Of a stretch of DNA of 64,000 nt, positions 61,305 through 64,000 are shown in pieces (within the stretch, counting starts at the first letter, position 1; every line of letters begins with the position of its first letter). The notes below the pieces were generated by a model. That model was not told where the DNA came from, made no database searches, and worked only from the letters and a program-made list of their open reading frames with translations. This stretch comes from Brevibacillus brevis (GTDB taxonomy: Bacteria; Bacillota; Bacilli; Brevibacillales; Brevibacillaceae). The translations under genes and the position numbers were made by a program. The stretch is taken from contig NZ_CP041767.1 in NCBI RefSeq assembly GCF_022026395.1, positions 2,202,501 through 2,266,500 of the forward strand, in the 5' to 3' direction.

Positions 61305-61895
61305 TTATTGGGTGCGATATCCTTCCAAGAGCAAGGTCAATGCTGCAGAAATTTCCTCAAGGGACTTCTCATGATCAGGCGTCTCCGAAATCCAGAGGAC
61401 GGCTTCGTTCATCGCACCAGACAGCAAATGGGTCAGAGCGTCGATGGAAACGGGACGTAGGTACCCTTGCTCCTGCATCGTTTGAAGCTGCTCCCTGAGA
61501 TGCCGCATGGAGTTTTCCTCGTCCATTCGGCGCCACGTTTCCCACCCGATGACAGAAGGGCCATCGATAAGCAAAATCCGCTTGGTGCGATGTTCGATGG
61601 CCGAGGAGACAAAGGCCAGGCACCCCAAGATCAATTGTTGCCAAGGCTCCTCACTTTTCGCAGCTTCAGCTTCTACGCGCTCTCCGATTTCTTGTTGGAC
61701 AGAAGCCAGTACTGCCTCAAATAACCCTTCTTTGTTCCCAAAATGATGGTATAGTGCGCCCCGGGTCACCCCGGCTTGTTTTACGATGTCTTCCATGGCG
61801 GCATCCGCATAGCCTTGTTTGGAGAACACCTCTCTTGCTATTTCGATCAGTTTTTGCATCGTCTGCTGTTTTTGTTCTGCTTTGGACATCTTCAT
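61305..61895 (-). CDS. TetR/AcrR-family repressor
   Basis: A 196-residue regulator. The helix-turn-helix contains MEDIVKQAGVTRGALYHHF; the remainder is helical. AAGGAG lies 9 bases before the ATG. It lies just downstream of the VOC gene in the same direction, and a 27-bp perfect dyad before that gene is its likely operator, giving autoregulation. Ligand unknown. Confidence 0.87.
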   Translation of the reverse strand: MKMSKAEQKQQTMQKLIEIAREVFSKQGYADAAMEDIVKQAGVTRGALYHHFGNKEGLFEAVLASVQQEIGERVEAEAAKSEEPWQQLILGCLAFVSSAIEHRTKRILLIDGPSVIGWETWRRMDEENSMRHLREQLQTMQEQGYLRPVSIDALTHLLSGAMNEAVLWISETPDHEKSLEEISAALTLLLEGYRTQ

Positions 61896-61928
61896 GCATT
61901 ACAATCTCCTTACTTGTTTCATGCCAGA

Positions 61929-62354
61929 TTAGACAGGGTCAACATAGCTGTCAGCAAATGCTTCAGAAGGCGGGATTACTTTTATGATATCAAGTAAAAT
62001 GCCGTTTGGATCGGATGTGATAAAATGCCGCTGACCGAAATCTTCGTTTTTAATGTCAAGATGGAGAGGAAGACCTGCTTTCACAATAAGTCTCTCGTAT
62101 TCAGCGTCAACATCATCGACTTCGAAATTAAGGATAAGACCACCATCAACTGGCTTTCGGAAACCCTGTGGAATCGTGTTGTGTGAAGGATCCAAGATGG
62201 CTAGCTCAAATGCCGGAGTACTGCTCTTATTTTGCAGGCTCACATACCAGTCTGCTTCGAATACAATTTCAAAACCAAAGTACTCTCGATAAAACTTCGA
62301 GCTAGCCTCAACTTGTTTTGTCAAGATGACAGGATAAAAGCTGTTCACTTTCAT
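61929..62354 (-). CDS. VOC-family (glyoxalase/dioxygenase fold) protein
   Basis: A 141-residue protein made of two beta-alpha-beta-beta-beta units. The first shows [15 protein letters not shown] and the second [16 protein letters not shown], ending with [13 protein letters not shown]. Members include glyoxalases, antibiotic-binding proteins and ring-cleaving enzymes; the activity is not clear here. ATG 62354 follows AAGGAGAG. First gene of a two-gene unit with the TetR repressor. Confidence 0.8.
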   Translation of the reverse strand: MKVNSFYPVILTKQVEASSKFYREYFGFEIVFEADWYVSLQNKSSTPAFELAILDPSHNTIPQGFRKPVDGGLILNFEVDDVDAEYERLIVKAGLPLHLDIKNEDFGQRHFITSDPNGILLDIIKVIPPSEAFADSYVDPV

Positions 62355-62389
62355 TACGGATCTCTCCTTCACGATTGGATGAGGTTAAT

Positions 62390-62416
62390 TTTACATACAT
62401 ACAGTATGTATGTAAA
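62390..62416. promoter_or_regulatory. 27-bp perfect dyad, TetR-type operator
   Basis: TTTACATACATAC (62390-62402) and GTATGTATGTAAA (62404-62416) are exact inverted copies around a single base. It lies 35 bases before the VOC start codon. TetR operators with alternating ATAC/GTAT cores are well known. Confidence 0.72.
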
Positions 62417-62493
62417 GTGTTTTCACAATTTTTTCAACAAAGCTTCCTACACTTTGCCACACGCAAATCGGCAACGGATAAACCCCGCTGTGG

Positions 62494-62499
62494 TATAAT
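62494..62499 (+). promoter_or_regulatory. Extended -10 promoter of the methyltransferase gene
   Basis: TATAAT preceded by TGG, 31 bases before the start codon; no clear -35. Confidence 0.5.
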
Positions 62500-62530
62500 A
62501 AGAACATCTTGGAATTAAAGGGGCTCAGAC

Positions 62531-63268
62531 ATGGCAGAAGAATGGTTTGAACGCAGCTTTCGCGAAGATTATGTGCTTGTGTATCGTCATAGGGACGATT
62601 CGGCAGCAGATGGAGAGATCGCTAATCTGTTGGAAAGATTGCCGGTAAAGGACACAGGACGCGTACTTGATCTTTGCTGCGGGAGCGGGCGTCATTCGCG
62701 TGCGCTGGCTCGCCGGGGGTATGAAGTAGTTGGTGTGGATTTGTCGCCTGTTCTTTTACAGTTGGCCGAGGAACAAAACACCTATCCACAGCTAAGTTTT
62801 GCCCGCTGTGACATGCGCGACATTCCGTTTCGCGAAGAATTTGATATCGTGGTGAATTTGTTTACCAGCTTCGGTTATTTCTCCACAGATGAAGAAAATG
62901 CTAACGTTATTCGTAACATGGCACAAGCACTCAAAAAAAATGGTGAAGTGGTCATCGATTTCTTAAATGCAGCGTACGTCATCGATAATCTCGTGCCTCA
63001 CTCTACCAAGGAAGTCAGTGGGATGTTGATTAAAGAAGAGCGCTGGATCCAGGATGGATTTGTGAAAAAGCGGATACTGATTTCCGACGAGTCATCGAAT
63101 GAACCGCGTGAGTATATGGAGCAGGTTCGCTTGTTTTCTGCCCAGCAAATGATTGCGATGCTGACAGAAGCGGGATTCGAAAAAATTCAAGTATTTGGAA
63201 ACTATCTGTTTGAAGAATATGTGGCGCATGAATCACCGCGTATGATTTTTTATGCTGTGAAGCAATAG
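62531..63268 (+). CDS. Class I SAM-dependent methyltransferase
   Basis: A 245-residue enzyme. Motif I VLDLCCGSGRHS binds S-adenosylmethionine; GVDLSP (motif II) and ARCDMRDIPF (motif III) follow, and FEEYVAHESPRMIFYAVK forms the C-terminal strands in pieces. The pattern resembles YjhP/UbiE-like small-molecule methyltransferases; the substrate is unknown. AAAGGGG precedes the ATG. Confidence 0.85.
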   Translation: MAEEWFERSFREDYVLVYRHRDDSAADGEIANLLERLPVKDTGRVLDLCCGSGRHSRALARRGYEVVGVDLSPVLLQLAEEQNTYPQLSFARCDMRDIPFREEFDIVVNLFTSFGYFSTDEENANVIRNMAQALKKNGEVVIDFLNAAYVIDNLVPHSTKEVSGMLIKEERWIQDGFVKKRILISDESSNEPREYMEQVRLFSAQQMIAMLTEAGFEKIQVFGNYLFEEYVAHESPRMIFYAVKQ

Positions 63269-63344
63269 GGTGCGGATAACCTGTACGTCTCGTGAATATG
63301 ATGGTGTAACAACCATTTATCGGGTAAAAGGGGGCATTGCTACA

Positions 63345-63629
63345 ATGAGCAAGCTGTCTTTGGAACAGGTCAAATTGTATCTGAGCAAAGTACCTGGCTG
63401 GAAGCTGGTAGAAGACCGAATGGCACTATCACGCACGTACCACTGTCGTGACTTTTCCACTGCGGTCAGTTTCGTCAACCGTGTGGCGGAGATGCTTGAG
63501 CATGACAATCAGCATGTGGAAATTCATCTGGCAGGTGGGACAGTCACGTTTACGTTAGCCACCCGTGAGGCAAAAGGTTTAACCGGCAAAGATTTTGCAT
63601 TAGCCCAGACCATTAGCAAAGTAAGCTGA
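63345..63629 (+). CDS. Pterin-4a-carbinolamine dehydratase-like protein with altered active site
   Basis: A 94-residue PCD/DCoH-fold protein. The C-terminal AKGLTGKDFALA is typical. The active-site HHP of true dehydratases reads QHV here, and the later STH reads ATR, so two of three catalytic histidines are lost. It may therefore be a structural or regulatory relative. ATG 63345 is 9 bases after AAAGGGGG. It follows the methyltransferase gene in the same direction. Confidence 0.72.
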   Translation: MSKLSLEQVKLYLSKVPGWKLVEDRMALSRTYHCRDFSTAVSFVNRVAEMLEHDNQHVEIHLAGGTVTFTLATREAKGLTGKDFALAQTISKVS

Positions 63630-63646
63630 AAGGCAGAAGAGAAATA

Positions 63647-63680
63647 ACCGCTTCCCATAGCGAAGCGGTGTTTCTTTTTG
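63647..63680 (+). terminator. Intrinsic terminator
   Basis: ACCGCTTC (63647-63654) pairs with GAAGCGGT (63662-63669), followed by a T-rich stretch. Confidence 0.7.
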
Positions 63681-63707
63681 GCTTTTTAAGAGTTACTTTG
63701 TTATGAT
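63678..63707 (+). promoter_or_regulatory. Promoter of the last gene
   Basis: TTGGCT (63678-63683) and TATGAT (63702-63707) are 18 bases apart, 33 bases before the start codon. Confidence 0.5.
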
Positions 63708-63740
63708 GGGCAGTATGAACCATTTCGGAGGGATTACAAG

Positions 63741-64000
63741 ATGGACATTCAACAACATGAGCAATTGATTCAACTGTTGGCGGAGTATAAAAATCAAAAG
63801 GCTTCCGTGACTTTTACCCAATGGGATACCGATAGGGAAGAAGAGGAAGAGGTAACACAATTTCAAGCTCAGCTTTTGGAAACCAAGCTGACTGACAATG
63901 AATTTGAAGAAAAAGATCTCCTCCTTGTGTTTACGACAGCAGAGGGCGAAGAACTGGAAATCCTGATGGAGATTCCGGGTGATGAAGTAGATTTGGCTAG
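63741..64000 (+). CDS. Acidic hypothetical protein, cut by window end
   Basis: Eighty-six codons are visible from ATG 63741, which follows CGGAGGG. The sequence is very rich in Glu and Asp (for example DREEEEEV) with alternating strands (SVTFTQW, DLLLVFTT, LEILMEIPG) and no cysteine or membrane helix. I do not recognise a family. The 3' end lies outside the window. Confidence 0.6.
   Translation, partial: MDIQQHEQLIQLLAEYKNQKASVTFTQWDTDREEEEEVTQFQAQLLETKLTDNEFEEKDLLLVFTTAEGEELEILMEIPGDEVDLA

Noticed and set aside
1..64000. Prophage, insertion sequence or CRISPR
   Set aside because: No integrase, transposase, phage structural gene, terminal repeats or regularly spaced repeats were found.

Overview
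The window comes from a Gram-positive endospore former. Spore genes include a spore photoproduct lyase, a YhcN/YlaJ-type lipoprotein, a 25-residue YjcZ-type peptide and a yodPTSRQ-like beta-lysine cluster. SinR and SinI homologues, strong AGGAGG ribosome sites, many GTG/TTG starts and genomically encoded tRNA CCA ends fit the Bacilli. Family content and moderate GC suggest Paenibacillaceae, most likely Brevibacillus; this is inference, not a database match. No prophage, insertion sequence, CRISPR array or replication origin was seen.

Layout. 1-3.7 kb: end of a tRNA-Leu, a membrane glycosyltransferase, a YtqA-type radical SAM protein, a glycerophosphodiester phosphodiesterase and the YjcZ-type peptide. 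3.8-12 kb: beta-lysine style catabolism (acetyltransferase, aminotransferase, two CoA-transferase subunits, deacylase, aldehyde dehydrogenase) with a divergent PucR regulator. 12-24.8 kb: tRNA-Ser, an acyl-CoA ligase, a fusion of a NamZ-like muramidase to a polysaccharide deacetylase, two secreted proteins, a 1068-residue MalT-like/BTAD regulator, a TetR-HlyD-ABC-2 permease operon and YpuI. 24.9-37.3 kb: sinI and sinR facing an exopolysaccharide operon. 37.4-46 kb: subtilisin-like protease, HAD phosphatase, MsmX-type ATPase, CdaR-like regulator, phosphoesterase and acetyl-CoA synthetase. 44.9-49.7 kb: a metal-homeostasis block (CzcD, CzcO, CadC-like repressor, YcgR/YcgQ-type permease pair). 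49.7-53.4 kb: accessory region with a broken hydrolase, a secreted Big_2 protein and sparse DNA. 53.4-64 kb: SET protein, two-component system, ThiD, ECF sigma/anti-sigma pair, SplB, dGK/dCK kinases, TetR-VOC pair, methyltransferase, PCD-like protein and a truncated acidic protein.

The strongest candidate for an undescribed system is 24.9-37.3 kb. sinR and sinI diverge from an operon whose promoter is followed at once by two SinR-type inverted repeats, with a third farther upstream. The operon encodes a HEAT-repeat membrane protein, a processive family 2 glycosyltransferase, a receiver-domain protein with a possibly degenerate GGDEF-like N-terminus, a UDP-HexNAc-type 6-dehydrogenase, GlmS, a 54-residue protein, GlmU and a membrane-anchored protein with two predicted hydrolase barrels. 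It could take fructose-6-phosphate to UDP-GlcNAc, oxidise part of it to the uronic acid, polymerise and trim the product. It therefore looks like a SinR-controlled biofilm polymer locus of a different type from the B. subtilis epsA-O operon.
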